64,000 bases of DNA from Ilumatobacteraceae bacterium (GTDB lineage: Bacteria > Actinomycetota > Acidimicrobiia > Acidimicrobiales > Ilumatobacteraceae), in assembly GCA_033344875.1 (NCBI GenBank), contig JAWPMO010000001.1, positions 4,737,595 to 4,801,594 of the forward strand, in the 5' to 3' direction. Position numbers and translations under genes: made by a program. The notes below the pieces were generated by a model that saw only the letters and a program-made list of their open reading frames with translations, was not told the DNA's origin and searched no databases. Positions 15,738 to 25,216 of this stretch are shown here, piece after piece. How positions within the stretch are numbered: position 1 is the first letter of the stretch; each line of letters begins with the position of its first letter.

Positions 15738-16652
15738 TCACTCGATCAGGCCGAGTTCGACCAGATCTGCGTGCAGCGTGTCGAGTTCCGGGTCCGTGAG
15801 GCTGTGGTACGGGCTTCGGCGCCACCTGCCGTAGATGCCCTCGAGTTCGCACCAGCCGTGAATCGCCGCATCGAAGCCGCCCGTCGCTCGACGCAGGACA
15901 TCGAACATCGGTCGATCGACCTCGCCGATGATCCGTGCCATCTCGATCGCGTCGGCGTTCGTCGTGGCACCCCAGTAACGCCGAGCGATCTCCGGCCGGA
16001 AGGGGGTGAGCGTCGACAGGTAGCCCGACGCACCGTAGGGCCAGAGCTGGGAGTGCAGGGTCTTGCTGCCGCCGGCGATCACCGCCCACGACTCGGACAC
16101 GGCTGCGGTCATGCGACTCCCGAACTCGCCGCCGAAGTCGTCCTTGATCGCGACGACCCCGTCGACGCTCTCGTGCACGCGCTCGATGATCTCGAGGCTG
16201 TCGGCGACGCCGCGAGCCACCATGTAGGTGCTGACCAGCACGACCGGGATCTGCTCGGCGACGGCAGCGTAGTGGCCGACCAGTGTCTCGGCAGTTCCTG
16301 AACGGGTCCAGTCGGGCGGCAGCACCATCAGTGCGTCGACGCCGAGGTCGCGGCAGTACGCGGCGAACTCGACCGTCCGTCCGGTCCACCAACTGCGATC
16401 GGCAGCGACCAGGGGAACCCGAGCGCCGACGGCGTCGACGACGAGTCGGGTGACGAACTCGACCTCGTCGTCGGTCAGGAGCGAGTACAGGCTGTCGCCG
16501 TAGGTGAGCACGAGGGCGGTGGCGTCGTTGGCCACGCAACGGTCGACGTAGCGGGCGAGTCCTCCTGCGTCGATCTCACCGGTGGGGAGGAACGGGACCC
16601 GGACGCTGGCGATCGGACCGACGAGTCGTGTGGTCAGTGCATCTTGTGTCAT
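15738..16652 (-). CDS. DapA-family lyase/aldolase (304 aa)
   Basis: Class I aldolase-fold enzyme of the dihydrodipicolinate synthase/N-acetylneuraminate lyase superfamily. The Schiff-base lysine is K170 in VVAIKDDFGGEF. The usual YNxPGRT tyrosine loop is replaced by VLVSTYMVARG, and the phosphate/carboxylate loop GTTGE by LTYGDSLYS, so this is not a lysine-pathway DapA. A 2-keto-3-deoxy-acid or related substrate is more likely. ATG at 16652 with GGAGGT upstream. It diverges from the ABC importer operon and shares operator copy 4. Confidence 0.88.
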   Translation of the reverse strand: MTQDALTTRLVGPIASVRVPFLPTGEIDAGGLARYVDRCVANDATALVLTYGDSLYSLLTDDEVEFVTRLVVDAVGARVPLVAADRSWWTGRTVEFAAYCRDLGVDALMVLPPDWTRSGTAETLVGHYAAVAEQIPVVLVSTYMVARGVADSLEIIERVHESVDGVVAIKDDFGGEFGSRMTAAVSESWAVIAGGSKTLHSQLWPYGASGYLSTLTPFRPEIARRYWGATTNADAIEMARIIGEVDRPMFDVLRRATGGFDAAIHGWCELEGIYGRWRRSPYHSLTDPELDTLHADLVELGLIE

Positions 16653-16713
16653 CGTGACCTCCGAGGTCGGCGGCCGTGGAGCCACGGCGCGTCCCCGACC
16701 TCGATCGCGCCGA

Positions 16714-16724
16714 TTGCCAGACAA
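16714..16724. promoter_or_regulatory. Regulon operator, copy 4
   Basis: TTGCCAGACAA between the divergent DapA-like gene and the ABC importer operon. A leftward TAGTAT -10 (16729-16724) overlaps its edge by one base. The rightward -35 lies 17 bp away, exactly as at copy 3. Confidence 0.7.
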
Positions 16725-16741
16725 TACTACAGCCTGACTAG

Positions 16742-16771
16742 TTGACAAAGAGTTGGGTTGCTTCCTAAGAT
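16742..16771 (+). promoter_or_regulatory. Promoter of the ABC importer operon
   Basis: TTGACA (16742-16747), 18-bp spacer, TAAGAT (16766-16771). Predicted transcription start near 16778, giving a leader of about 175 bases before the first gene. Confidence 0.6.
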
Positions 16772-16782
16772 CGGCGCACTCC

Positions 16783-16886
16783 CGACCGAGAAGAACGCGC
16801 CGGGAACCGTGCTTCGGCTCGAAGCCCGGTGCGACGACTCCACTCGTTCGCCTGCGGCGGCGAGGGGAATCGGAACTTCTCGGTCG
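16783..16886 (+). promoter_or_regulatory. Structured 5' leader of the importer mRNA
   Basis: An exact 11-bp inverted repeat, CGACCGAGAAG (16783-16793) with CTTCTCGGTCG (16876-16886), would close a domain starting about 5 bases into the transcript. Inside it, GCGCCGG (16797-16803) pairs with CCGGTGC (826-832 of the same kilobase, 16826-16832) and GCTTCG (16811-16816) with CGAAGC (16820-16825), a nested hairpin. This could be a cis-acting RNA. I do not recognise a known riboswitch class. Confidence 0.45.
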
Positions 16887-16954
16887 AGCGTGAAGGCCGG
16901 CGGTGCAGCGTGCTCCGAGCAGGCGAACTCAACAGTCGAACTTGGAGGTTCGTG

Positions 16955-18727
16955 ATGATGGGAATGAGAAGAGTCGCCGTGGTGGTGGTCGCCGCATTGG
17001 CGCTCGCAGCCTGTGGTTCGGGTGACGACGATGCGACCGACGACGTCGACGACACCGTCGAGGACACCGCCTCGGGCGATGACGCCGGTGACGATGGTGA
17101 CGATGGTGACGACGGTGCGGGTGACGACGGTGCGGGTGACGATGAGCCGTCCGATGATTCGGACGCCGACGACACGACGGACGCCGGGGGCGACGACGGC
17201 GGGGACGACGCCGTCGGCGAACGGTCGATCAACATCCAGCTCTACCAGGGTCCGAGCTCGTTCAGCCCGCTGCTCGCGGCCACCGGCCCGAACGGCCTGA
17301 TGCAGCAGATCCACTGGGACGCGCTGGTCGGACTCGGCGGAGAGACCGACTACGTCGGGCGTCTGGCCGAGAGCTGGGACGTCAGCGACGACGCGACGAC
17401 CTGGACGTTCAACCTCCGTGACGACGTCCGCTGGAGTGACGGTGAGCAGTTCACCGCCGACGACGTGGTCTTCACGTTCGAGGCGCTGTCGAATCCGGCC
17501 ACCGGCAGTGGCAACACCGGCAAGTTCAGCAACGTCGCCGGTCACGCCGAATTCGTGGCCGGGGAGGCCGACAACATCAGCGGCTTCACGGCGCCCGATG
17601 ACTTCACCTTCCAGATCGAACTGCTGGCGCCGAACAGCGCGTACATGGTCGACATGGTCGAGCCGCTGATCCCGATCCTCCCCGAGCACGTGGTGTCGCA
17701 ACTGCCCGTGGAAGGGCTCGCGGAGAACCAGTTCTTCCGCGAACCGACGGTCGGTATCGGGCCGTACATCTTCTCGCGGTGGCTGAGTGATGACCAGGTC
17801 GAGTTCGTCGCGAACCCCGAGTTCCGCGACGAACTCGGACTCGACACGGTCTACACGACGTTCCTGGCGACCGACGTCGCCCAGGCGCAGTTGGAGACCG
17901 GCGAGATCGACTACACGCAGGTGTCCGCCGTCGACCTCGAGCGTGTCTCCGGCATCGACGGCGTCACGGTGCACAGCGTCGACGGCCCGAGCATCGCTGC
18001 GCTCCACACCGCTTGGGACACCAAGACCGAGCTCGTGCAGCCGCAGGTTCGCCAGGCGATGATGCACGCGATCGACCGTCAGGCGATCGTCGACTCCGTC
18101 ATCGCCGGCGAGGGCGACGTCATCAACACGATGGCGTTCGGACCGGATTGGGCCGTCCCGGACGGCTTGAACGAGTACCCGTACGATCCGGAGAAGGCCC
18201 AGGAACTGCTCGCCGAAGTCGGCTGGGATTCCGACACCGAGGTCACCATCGAGATCGTGCCGGGGCAGACCGATCGTGACCAGGTCGTCACGATCGTTGC
18301 CGGACAGCTGCAGGCGGTCGGCATCAACGCCGTCGTCGAGCCGATGGACGGCACGGCGATGGGCAGCGACATCGGCGACCGGAACTTCGATCTCCTCATG
18401 TCGATCTACGGTCTGTTCAACGCCGACCCTGCCGCGATGGGCTTCCGCCTGGCGTGTGCGCAGGGCAACGGCGGCGGCAACCTGTCGAACTACTGCAACC
18501 CGGAGCTCGACGAACTCCTCGCCGCAGGTGTTGCGACGACCGATCAGGACGAGCGGGCGGCGATCTACGCCGACGCCCAGAAGATCGTGAACGAGGAGTT
18601 GCCGGTGATCCTGCTCTACTCGCCGCGGACCATCTCGGCCACCAGCGACCGCCTCGAGGGGTACGTCGCGAGCCCGATCCCCACGCAGGCGTTCTGGAAC
18701 ATCGCCGAGTGGTCGGTCAGCGGCTGA
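16955..18727 (+). CDS. ABC transporter substrate-binding lipoprotein, family 5 (590 aa)
   Basis: Extracytoplasmic binding protein for a peptide/nickel/opine-type importer. Signal peptide MMGMRRVAVVVVAALALAAC with lipobox LAAC gives a lipid-anchored Cys near residue 20. An acidic Asp/Gly-rich tether of about 65 residues follows, and the SBP_bac_5 fold begins near SINIQLYQGPSSF. It contains the typical LAESWDVSDDATTWTFNLRD segment and VRQAMMHAIDRQAIVDSV. ATG at 16955 chosen because GGAGG lies six bases upstream; adjacent GTG and ATG codons are alternatives. First gene of a six-gene transporter and sulfatase operon. Confidence 0.95.
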   Translation: MMGMRRVAVVVVAALALAACGSGDDDATDDVDDTVEDTASGDDAGDDGDDGDDGAGDDGAGDDEPSDDSDADDTTDAGGDDGGDDAVGERSINIQLYQGPSSFSPLLAATGPNGLMQQIHWDALVGLGGETDYVGRLAESWDVSDDATTWTFNLRDDVRWSDGEQFTADDVVFTFEALSNPATGSGNTGKFSNVAGHAEFVAGEADNISGFTAPDDFTFQIELLAPNSAYMVDMVEPLIPILPEHVVSQLPVEGLAENQFFREPTVGIGPYIFSRWLSDDQVEFVANPEFRDELGLDTVYTTFLATDVAQAQLETGEIDYTQVSAVDLERVSGIDGVTVHSVDGPSIAALHTAWDTKTELVQPQVRQAMMHAIDRQAIVDSVIAGEGDVINTMAFGPDWAVPDGLNEYPYDPEKAQELLAEVGWDSDTEVTIEIVPGQTDRDQVVTIVAGQLQAVGINAVVEPMDGTAMGSDIGDRNFDLLMSIYGLFNADPAAMGFRLACAQGNGGGNLSNYCNPELDELLAAGVATTDQDERAAIYADAQKIVNEELPVILLYSPRTISATSDRLEGYVASPIPTQAFWNIAEWSVSG

Positions 18728-18744
18728 CCACGTGAGTGTTCTGC

Positions 18745-18796
18745 TGAGGTGTCGTGGCGCGGTCGCGCGGTGGTGCCGGCCGTCCACGACACCTCA
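18745..18796 (+). terminator. Intercistronic hairpin after the binding-protein gene
   Basis: Perfect 13-bp arms TGAGGTGTCGTGG (18745-18757) and CCACGACACCTCA (18784-18796). Not followed by a T-run. In ABC operons such hairpins often stabilise the upstream mRNA or partly stop transcription, giving more binding protein than permease. That role is inferred. It resembles other GTGTCG/CGACAC palindromes in the window. Confidence 0.5.
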
Positions 18797-18823
18797 ACGG
18801 TCACATTCGGATAGGAACTAGCG

Positions 18824-19795
18824 ATGCTCGCCTTCATCGCCCGGCGCCTGATCATCTCGGTGTTGGTCCTCTTCGGCATCAGCATCCTGCTGTTCGCGAT
18901 GCTGCGATGGATGCCGGGCGACCCGACCGAGGCGTTGCTCGACCCGATGTCGTTCACCGGTGACCGCGAGGCAGCGCTGGCCGACCTGCGACGCCGGCTC
19001 GGCCTCGATCGCTCACTGGTCGTCCAGTACTTCTCGTGGTTGCGCGAGGTGATGCAGGGGAATCTCGGCTATTCGTACGTGGACGGTCGACCCGTGACCG
19101 AGATCCTCGGCGATCGGTTGGGCGCAACGGCGCGCCTGATGTCGGCGAGCGTGTTCATCGGGTTGTTGGTCGGCGTCCCGCTCGGGATCGTCGCCGCGAT
19201 CCGCAAGAACTCGATCATCGACTATGTCTCGAGTGCCGGCAGCTTGCTCATGATCTCGGTGCCGTCGTTCTTCACGGCACTGATCGGCATCTACGTCTTC
19301 GGCATCAAGCTCGGCTGGCTGCCGACCTCGGGACAGAACACCCCGGGCGAGACCGGCCTCCTCGACTCGATCGAACATCTGATCCTGCCTGCCTCGATCC
19401 TCGGGCTGTCGCTGGCAGGGCCGTACATGCGCTACGTGCGCTCGAGCCTGCTCGAAGTCCTCAGCCAGGACTTTCTCGTGACGGCCCGGTCGAAGGGCCT
19501 GTCGCGAATTCGGGTGGTGGGGCGGCACGCGCTGGCGAACGCCCTGATCCCGTTGATCACGGTGATGGCCGTCCAACTGCCGGCGCTGTTCGGCGGCGCC
19601 GTCGTGATCGAGCAGATGTTCGCATGGCCGGGGATGGGCCGCATGGCGCTCGATGCGGTCAACGCCCGCAACTATCCGATCATCCTGGGGTTCGTCATGT
19701 TCGTGTCGATCCTGGTGCTGCTGTCCAACCTGGCGGCCGACGTCCTGTACGCCGTGGTCGACCCACGGGTTCGGACGGGGCAGGAGGAGTCATGA
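18824..19795 (+). CDS. ABC transporter permease, DppB-type (323 aa)
   Basis: Inner-membrane permease of the peptide/nickel importer family. Six helices, starting FIARRLIISVLVLFGISILLF. The family segment PGDPTEALLDP follows. The EAA loop is RYVRSSLLEVLSQDFLVTARSKGL, for docking to the ATPases, and the C-terminal helix precedes YAVVDPRVRTG. ATG at 18824 follows ATAGGA by eight bases. Its stop overlaps the next gene's ATG. Partner of the DppC-type subunit at 19792. Confidence 0.95.
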   Translation: MLAFIARRLIISVLVLFGISILLFAMLRWMPGDPTEALLDPMSFTGDREAALADLRRRLGLDRSLVVQYFSWLREVMQGNLGYSYVDGRPVTEILGDRLGATARLMSASVFIGLLVGVPLGIVAAIRKNSIIDYVSSAGSLLMISVPSFFTALIGIYVFGIKLGWLPTSGQNTPGETGLLDSIEHLILPASILGLSLAGPYMRYVRSSLLEVLSQDFLVTARSKGLSRIRVVGRHALANALIPLITVMAVQLPALFGGAVVIEQMFAWPGMGRMALDAVNARNYPIILGFVMFVSILVLLSNLAADVLYAVVDPRVRTGQEES

Positions 19796-20754
19796 CCACT
19801 CACGATCACGGTGCGCCGGGTGACCCCGAGTTCGTGGTCGCCGCCGATCTCGCTCCGGTCGATGCCTCGACCGACGCCGGAACCGACGGCGAACCGGAGC
19901 CGGGTGAACTGTCGCCATCCCGGCTGGCCTGGAAGCGATTCCTGGCGAACCGGTTGGCCGTTGCCGGCCTCGTCATCCTCTCGTCGTTGATCATCCTCTG
20001 CGTGTTCCTGCCGATGATCATGACGCTCGAACCCAACGCCGTGGACGCGGCGCAGTTCCGCAAGGGGCCTACCGACGGACGACCGCTCGGCAGCGACTCG
20101 GCGGGCCGTGACGTGTTCGCGAGGCTGGTGTACGGCGGGAGGGTCTCGCTGCTGGTCGGCCTGAGCGCTGCGTTCTCCGCCACGGTCATCGGCATGGCGC
20201 TCGGAGCCGCGGCGGGTTTCTTCGGTGGCGTCGTCGACGGATTCATCAGCCGCGTCACCGACGTCGTGCTCTCGTTCCCGACCGTCGTCATCATCATCAT
20301 CGTCGCTGCGTTCGCCGGTCCGAGCCTGAAGGTCCTGATCCTGTCGATCGCCCTGTTCGAGTGGCCGACGGCGTGCCGGTTGGTGCGCGGCCTGACGCTG
20401 TCGCTTCGTGAGCAGGAATCGGTCGTCGCAGCCCGCGGCCTCGGCGGGAGGTCCCTGCACATTCTGCGCCGACACATCGTGCCGGCGACGATCGCTCCGT
20501 TGACCGTGGTCGCAACCCTGCTGGTGGCGCAGGCGATCCTGCTCGAGGCGGCGTTGTCGTTCCTCGGACTCGGCGTCCCGCCGCCGACGGCGAGCTGGGG
20601 CAACATGCTCACCGAGTCGCAGTCGTTGTCGATCCTCGAGTCGATGCCATGGCTCTGGATGCCGCCCGGAGCTGCGATCGCCGTCGCGGTGCTCGCGGTC
20701 AACTTCGTCGGGGACGGGCTGCGTGAGATGGCGGATCCGAGGCAGCAGCGATGA
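19792..20754 (+). CDS. ABC transporter permease, DppC-type (320 aa)
   Basis: Second permease subunit. An unusual acidic, disordered N-terminal extension of about 40 residues (APVDASTDAGTDGEPEPGE) precedes the family start LAWKRFLANRLAVAGLVIL. GSDSAGRDVFARLVYGGRVSLLVGL and the EAA loop QESVVAARGLGGRSLHILRRHI are typical, as is the ending VNFVGDGLREMADPR. ATG overlaps the previous stop and has GGAGGAG upstream; its own stop overlaps the ATPase gene. Confidence 0.95.
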   Translation: MTTHDHGAPGDPEFVVAADLAPVDASTDAGTDGEPEPGELSPSRLAWKRFLANRLAVAGLVILSSLIILCVFLPMIMTLEPNAVDAAQFRKGPTDGRPLGSDSAGRDVFARLVYGGRVSLLVGLSAAFSATVIGMALGAAAGFFGGVVDGFISRVTDVVLSFPTVVIIIIVAAFAGPSLKVLILSIALFEWPTACRLVRGLTLSLREQESVVAARGLGGRSLHILRRHIVPATIAPLTVVATLLVAQAILLEAALSFLGLGVPPPTASWGNMLTESQSLSILESMPWLWMPPGAAIAVAVLAVNFVGDGLREMADPRQQR

Positions 20755-21752
20755 CCACCGAACCACTGCTGCGCATCGACGGGCTGGTCACGGAGTTCCA
20801 GACCCACTCCGGGGTGATCACCGCCGTCGCCGGCGCCAGCTACCACGTCGATCGCGGTGAGACCCTCGGGGTGGTGGGCGAATCCGGGTCTGGCAAGAGT
20901 GTGACGGTTGCCTCGGTGCTCGGCCTGCTCCCGCCGGCGAGTTCGCGCGTCCGGGCGGGGACCGCCATGTTCGACGGACGCGACCTCCTCGCGATGCCCG
21001 AGTCCGAGCTCCGTCGGGTGCGAGGCGCCGACATCGGCCTGATCTTCCAGGATCCGATGACGGCGTTCAATCCGGTGATGACGGTCGGCGCCCAGATCGC
21101 CGAATCGCTCCGCGAACACGGCGATCATTCGCGGCGGTCGGCCAAGGCCCGGGTCGCAGAACTCCTGGCCGAGGTCGGGATCCCCGACCCCGCTCGACGT
21201 GCCACCCAGTATCCCCATGAGTTCTCCGGTGGCATGCGCCAGCGGGCGATGATCGCGATGGCGATCGCCAACCGACCGTCGCTCATCATCGCCGATGAAC
21301 CGACGACGGCGCTCGACGTGACGGTCCAGGCGCAGATCCTCGACCTCCTGCGGTCGATCCAGGAAGAACACAACGCGGCGATGATCATGATCACCCATGA
21401 CTTCGGCGTGATCGCCGAGGTCGCCGAACGTGTGGTCGTCATGTACGCCGGACGTGTGGTCGAGTCGGCCGATGTCGACACGACGTTCCATGCGCCGCGC
21501 CATCCGTACACGTCCGGGCTGTTGCACAGCCTGCCCGTGGTCGACCGGCGCGTGGACGACCTGCCGACCATCGGAGGTCAACCACCGAATCCGATGCACG
21601 TCCCCGCCGGATGTTCGTTCGCTCCGCGATGCGACCGATCGCGCGGCCGACCCGAGTGCGCCGTCGAACCGAGCCTCGTCGAGGTGGTCGGTGGACATCG
21701 GGTGGCGTGCCACTTCCAGGAAGAGGCCGCGTCGATCGAGGTGGAGTCGTGA
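20751..21752 (+). CDS. ABC transporter ATP-binding protein, DppD-type (333 aa)
   Basis: Cytoplasmic ATPase energising the importer. Walker [10 protein letters not shown], signature [15 protein letters not shown], Walker [14 protein letters not shown] and switch His in [13 protein letters not shown]. The oligopeptide-type C-terminal extension with four cysteines is present ([19 protein letters not shown] and VACHF), which in relatives can hold an iron-sulfur cluster. ATGA overlap with the permease gene and GTGA overlap with the second ATPase. Confidence 0.96.
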   Translation: MTTEPLLRIDGLVTEFQTHSGVITAVAGASYHVDRGETLGVVGESGSGKSVTVASVLGLLPPASSRVRAGTAMFDGRDLLAMPESELRRVRGADIGLIFQDPMTAFNPVMTVGAQIAESLREHGDHSRRSAKARVAELLAEVGIPDPARRATQYPHEFSGGMRQRAMIAMAIANRPSLIIADEPTTALDVTVQAQILDLLRSIQEEHNAAMIMITHDFGVIAEVAERVVVMYAGRVVESADVDTTFHAPRHPYTSGLLHSLPVVDRRVDDLPTIGGQPPNPMHVPAGCSFAPRCDRSRGRPECAVEPSLVEVVGGHRVACHFQEEAASIEVES

Positions 21753-22786
21753 CGTCCGAGACCCCCCTGCTCGAAGTCGTCGACCTGGTGAAACACTTCC
21801 CGGTCCGCGGCGGGGTGCTCCGACGTCAGACCGGAACCGTGCACGCGGTGAACGGCGTCTCGTTCGAGATCAACCGCGGCGAGACGCTCGCGCTCGTCGG
21901 TGAGTCGGGCAGTGGCAAGTCGACCACCGGTCGCACCCTGATCGGGTTCCAGCCGGCCACCTCGGGGACCGTGCGGTTCGATGGCATCGACCTCGCCTCG
22001 ATCGGTTCGGCCGAGCGCCGCGCACTCCGCGGTCGGATGCAGTACGTCTTCCAGGACCCGTACGCGTCGCTCAACGCGCGCATGACGGTCGGGGAGATCA
22101 TCGCCGAGCCGCTGCAGATCCACCGTCGGGGCGACCGGAGCGCTCGGCGGCGGCGGGCTCAGGAGCTCATGGATCTGGTCGGTCTCGACCCCACCATGCA
22201 TTCGCGCTATCCGCATCAGTTCTCGGGTGGTCAGCGACAGCGGATCGGTGTGGCCAGAGCGCTGGCGCTCGAGCCGGACCTGCTGGTGCTCGACGAACCC
22301 GTCTCGGCGCTCGACCTCTCGGTGCAGGCGCAGGTGATCAACCTCCTGACCCGGCTCCAGCGCGAGATGAACCTCGCCTATCTCTTCATCGCTCACGACC
22401 TCGCCGCCGTGCGGCAGCTCGCCGACCGGTTGGCGGTGATGTACCTCGGCGAGATCGTCGAATGCGGGGACGCCGACACCGTGTACGACCGTCCCTCGCA
22501 TCCCTACACGAGGGCGTTGCTGTCGGCGATTCCGCTGCCCGATCCGCGGCTCAGGGACCGTGCCGGGCGGGAGCTGTTGAGCGGCGATCTCCCGTCACCG
22601 CTCGAAGTGCCGAGCGGGTGTCCGTTCCGGAGCCGCTGCCCGCTGGCCGAAGCGCGGTGCACCGAGCACCCGGAACTGAAGGTCCGAACTGCCTCGGGAG
22701 CGAAGTCGGCGTGTCACTTCGCCGAGGAGATCCCGATCCTCGCCCGATCGGTGCCCGGCGGGCGACGAACCGACCCGGCGGGATGA
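21749..22786 (+). CDS. ABC transporter ATP-binding protein, DppF-type (345 aa)
   Basis: Second ATPase of the heterodimer. Walker [15 protein letters not shown], signature [15 protein letters not shown], Walker [14 protein letters not shown] and switch His in [10 protein letters not shown]. Cys-rich C-terminal segment [20 protein letters not shown] start at 21749 overlaps the preceding stop. Its TGA overlaps the ATG of the following sulfatase, so sulfatase and importer are translationally linked. Confidence 0.96.
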   Translation: MTSETPLLEVVDLVKHFPVRGGVLRRQTGTVHAVNGVSFEINRGETLALVGESGSGKSTTGRTLIGFQPATSGTVRFDGIDLASIGSAERRALRGRMQYVFQDPYASLNARMTVGEIIAEPLQIHRRGDRSARRRRAQELMDLVGLDPTMHSRYPHQFSGGQRQRIGVARALALEPDLLVLDEPVSALDLSVQAQVINLLTRLQREMNLAYLFIAHDLAAVRQLADRLAVMYLGEIVECGDADTVYDRPSHPYTRALLSAIPLPDPRLRDRAGRELLSGDLPSPLEVPSGCPFRSRCPLAEARCTEHPELKVRTASGAKSACHFAEEIPILARSVPGGRRTDPAG

Positions 22787-24306
22787 TGGTGTCGAAGCGG
22801 CCGAATGTGCTGCTCGTCATGACCGACGAGCACCACGCCCAGGTCAGCGGGTACGCCGGCGACCCGGTCGTCGAGACCGGCTGCCTCGACCGTCTCGCGA
22901 GTCGGTCGGTTGCGTTCGATCGTGCGACGTGTGCCGGACCGGTCTGCACCCCGAGTCGGATGTCGATGCTCACCGGGCGCGAACCGCACCGGTGTGCCGG
23001 GTGGTCGAACCACTGGGTGATCTTCCCCGAGCGCGTCACCTGGCCGGCGCACTTCGCCGAACACGGCTACCGCACGGCGCTGATCGGCAAGATGCACTTC
23101 GGCGGCCGCGATCAGATGCAGGGATTCCAGAGCCGCCCGTACGGCGACCTCCGCCACGGTCTCGGGCACCAGCCCGATCCGCTCAGCATGTTCCCGGGAT
23201 ACGCGCACACCGCCAGCGCCGGTACCACCGAGGTCCCGGTCAGCATGCTGCAGGACGTCGTCGTCAGTCGCGAAACCCGCGAGTTCATCGTCGAGCACGC
23301 CGACACGACGCCGGAGCAGCCCTGGTTCGTGTGTGCGTCGTACTCCCGTCCGCACGCCCCGCTCACGACACCGGGCCGGTACCAGCGGCGATACTCCGGT
23401 CGGGTTCCCGCCGCAGCCGGTACGTCGGCCGACGGATTGATCGAGCAGTTCGCGCGGAACCGCGTGCACGCCGTGTCCGAGGCACAGTCGCTGCGCGCCC
23501 GCGAGGCGTACTACGCCTGCGTCGACTTCGTCGACGACTGCATCGCCGAGCTGATCGAGCCACTCGAGCGCGACGGCCTGCTCGACGACACGATCGTCAT
23601 CTACACCTCCGATCACGGTGAGATGCTCGGCCTGCACAGCGTGTGGGGCAAACAGCTCTACCACCAGGCATCGGTCGGCGTCCCGCTCCTGATCTCCGGT
23701 CCCGGCCTTCCCGCCGGCACCGGGCGCAGCGACCCGATCTCGCTGATCGACCTGTTCCCGACCACCTGTGGACTCGTCGGCCTCCCCATCCCGTCGGATG
23801 TCGACGGAACCGACCTGAGCGGCAGTCTGCTCGGCGACGCGAACGCCCCGACTCGGCAGTACACGGCAAGCGCCGCCTACCGGTACGGCATCAGGATCGC
23901 GCACGACGCCACCGAGGAGTCGGCCCCGCACGAAGCCTGGCGGTGTGTGCAGGACGGCGAGTGGAAGTACGTCGAGGTCGAGCGCGGGGCGCGGTTGCTC
24001 TTCAACTTCGTCGACGACCCGTGCGAGACCGACAACCTGGTCGATCAGCCCGAGCACGGCGAGCGGGTCGAGCGGATGCGTGGCTGGTTGTACGAGTCGT
24101 TCGGCTGGGAGGACGTCCACGAGCAGTTGCGAAGCGACCGCGACCGTGTCCCCGATCACCTGTCGGGGCTGCAACCGTCGACGCCGAACCAGTACATGCT
24201 GCCCGACGGTCGGACCTTCGATGCCGAAGGTGGCTTGTACGGCGCTCGCTGGCTCCCGATCCCGGAAGGTGCCGACGCCGGCATCATCCCGCAGCAGTTC
24301 GGCTGA
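22783..24306 (+). CDS. Sulfatase, formylglycine type, cytoplasmic (507 aa)
   Basis: Type I sulfatase. Formylglycine cysteine is C55 in [16 protein letters not shown]. Metal-binding motifs are [12 protein letters not shown] and [17 protein letters not shown]. No signal peptide. Two start codons (22783 and 22786) are in frame; I chose the first, which overlaps the importer ATPase stop (ATGA). Encoded as the last gene of the importer operon, so its substrate is very probably what the importer brings in. It is a different family branch from the sulfatase at 14265, judged by different length and flanking motifs. Confidence 0.94.
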   Translation: MMVSKRPNVLLVMTDEHHAQVSGYAGDPVVETGCLDRLASRSVAFDRATCAGPVCTPSRMSMLTGREPHRCAGWSNHWVIFPERVTWPAHFAEHGYRTALIGKMHFGGRDQMQGFQSRPYGDLRHGLGHQPDPLSMFPGYAHTASAGTTEVPVSMLQDVVVSRETREFIVEHADTTPEQPWFVCASYSRPHAPLTTPGRYQRRYSGRVPAAAGTSADGLIEQFARNRVHAVSEAQSLRAREAYYACVDFVDDCIAELIEPLERDGLLDDTIVIYTSDHGEMLGLHSVWGKQLYHQASVGVPLLISGPGLPAGTGRSDPISLIDLFPTTCGLVGLPIPSDVDGTDLSGSLLGDANAPTRQYTASAAYRYGIRIAHDATEESAPHEAWRCVQDGEWKYVEVERGARLLFNFVDDPCETDNLVDQPEHGERVERMRGWLYESFGWEDVHEQLRSDRDRVPDHLSGLQPSTPNQYMLPDGRTFDAEGGLYGARWLPIPEGADAGIIPQQFG

Positions 24307-24343
24307 GGTGGCGGACCGAGCCGAGAGCGGTCGGCACCGGTGC

Positions 24344-25129
24344 TCAGACGGCGGTCCAGCCCCCGTCGACCATCAGGTTCACACCGTTCACATAGCTCGC
24401 AGCCGGTGACGAGAGGAAGACGATCGGTCCCTTGATGTCGTCGGGGCCGGCGAGGCGGCCGAGCGGCGTTCGCTGCGAGTAGGCCGCGACGAACGACTCC
24501 GGCTGGTCGGGGGTGGCGAGTCCGCCGGGGCTCACACAGTTCACCCGGATGCCCGACGGGCCGTAGTACGCCGCGAGATGTCGGGTGAGATTGATCATGC
24601 CGCCCTTCTCGAACGCGTAGAAGGCCGGGCTCACGATGTCGGTCCCCTCGTAGACCGCGAACTGAGGCCCGACGACCCCGTAGATCGACGCGACGTTGAC
24701 GATCGAGCCGCCGCCGCGCTCGACCATCTGCTCGGCGACCCGCCGTGTGATCTGCATCAGTCCGACGTAGTTGACCTCCGCGGTGGCGCGCAGGTCGTCC
24801 GACTCGACGGTCAACATCGCGCCACCGCGTCGGTATACGGCATTGTTGATCAGGATGTCGATGCCACCGAGTTCGGCGGTGACCGTGTCACAGGCCTCGG
24901 AGATCGAGTCGGCGTCGCCCTGGTCGAGACGGGTCGCCGTCGCCGCCAGCCCGTCGGCGACGAGTGTGGCGGCGGCTGCGTCACAGGCGTCGAGGTCGCG
25001 CGAGGCGATGACGACGTGCGCTCCGGCCTCCGCGAGCGCTCGACAGATGTGGCGGCCGTATAGACCTGCGCCTCCGGATACGAGCGCCACGTTGCCGTCG
25101 AGTCGGAACATGTCGGTGATGTGGGTCAT
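24344..25129 (-). CDS. Short-chain dehydrogenase/reductase (261 aa)
   Basis: NAD(P)-dependent oxidoreductase. Nucleotide-binding SGGAGLYGRHICRAL near residue 18, NNAVYRRGG near 93, catalytic Ser in NVASIYGVV, and YxxxK as YAFEKGG. The catalytic loop is longer than usual, with YEGTDIVSPAF before the Tyr. C-terminus NGVNLMVDGGWTAV is typical of gluconate-type SDRs. ATG at 25129 with GGAG upstream. Single gene divergent from the second catabolic operon, sharing operator copy 5. Confidence 0.92.
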   Translation of the reverse strand: MTHITDMFRLDGNVALVSGGAGLYGRHICRALAEAGAHVVIASRDLDACDAAAATLVADGLAATATRLDQGDADSISEACDTVTAELGGIDILINNAVYRRGGAMLTVESDDLRATAEVNYVGLMQITRRVAEQMVERGGGSIVNVASIYGVVGPQFAVYEGTDIVSPAFYAFEKGGMINLTRHLAAYYGPSGIRVNCVSPGGLATPDQPESFVAAYSQRTPLGRLAGPDDIKGPIVFLSSPAASYVNGVNLMVDGGWTAV

Positions 25130-25202
25130 GGGTGCTCCGTTCGTGGTGCCGGGTCGCCGTCCGCGACGCCGGGCCGGCAGGTCACGCGCCAAGATAGTCG
25201 GA

Positions 25203-25213
25203 TTGGCAGACAA
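25203..25213. promoter_or_regulatory. Regulon operator, copy 5
   Basis: TTGGCAGACAA, identical to copy 3, between the SDR gene and the operon starting with the DapA-like gene. The rightward -35 begins only 3 bp beyond it, so geometry differs from copies 3 and 4. Confidence 0.7.
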
Positions 25214-25216
25214 GAA

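Noticed and set aside
16758-16955. 65-residue frame ending at the start of the substrate-binding protein gene
   Set aside because: Its TTG start lies upstream of the predicted transcription start and has no ribosome-binding site; probably chance in a GC-rich leader.
16727-18787. 686-residue frame antisense to the substrate-binding protein gene
   Set aside because: It mirrors codon bias of the sense gene; the sense product has a lipoprotein signal and family motifs.
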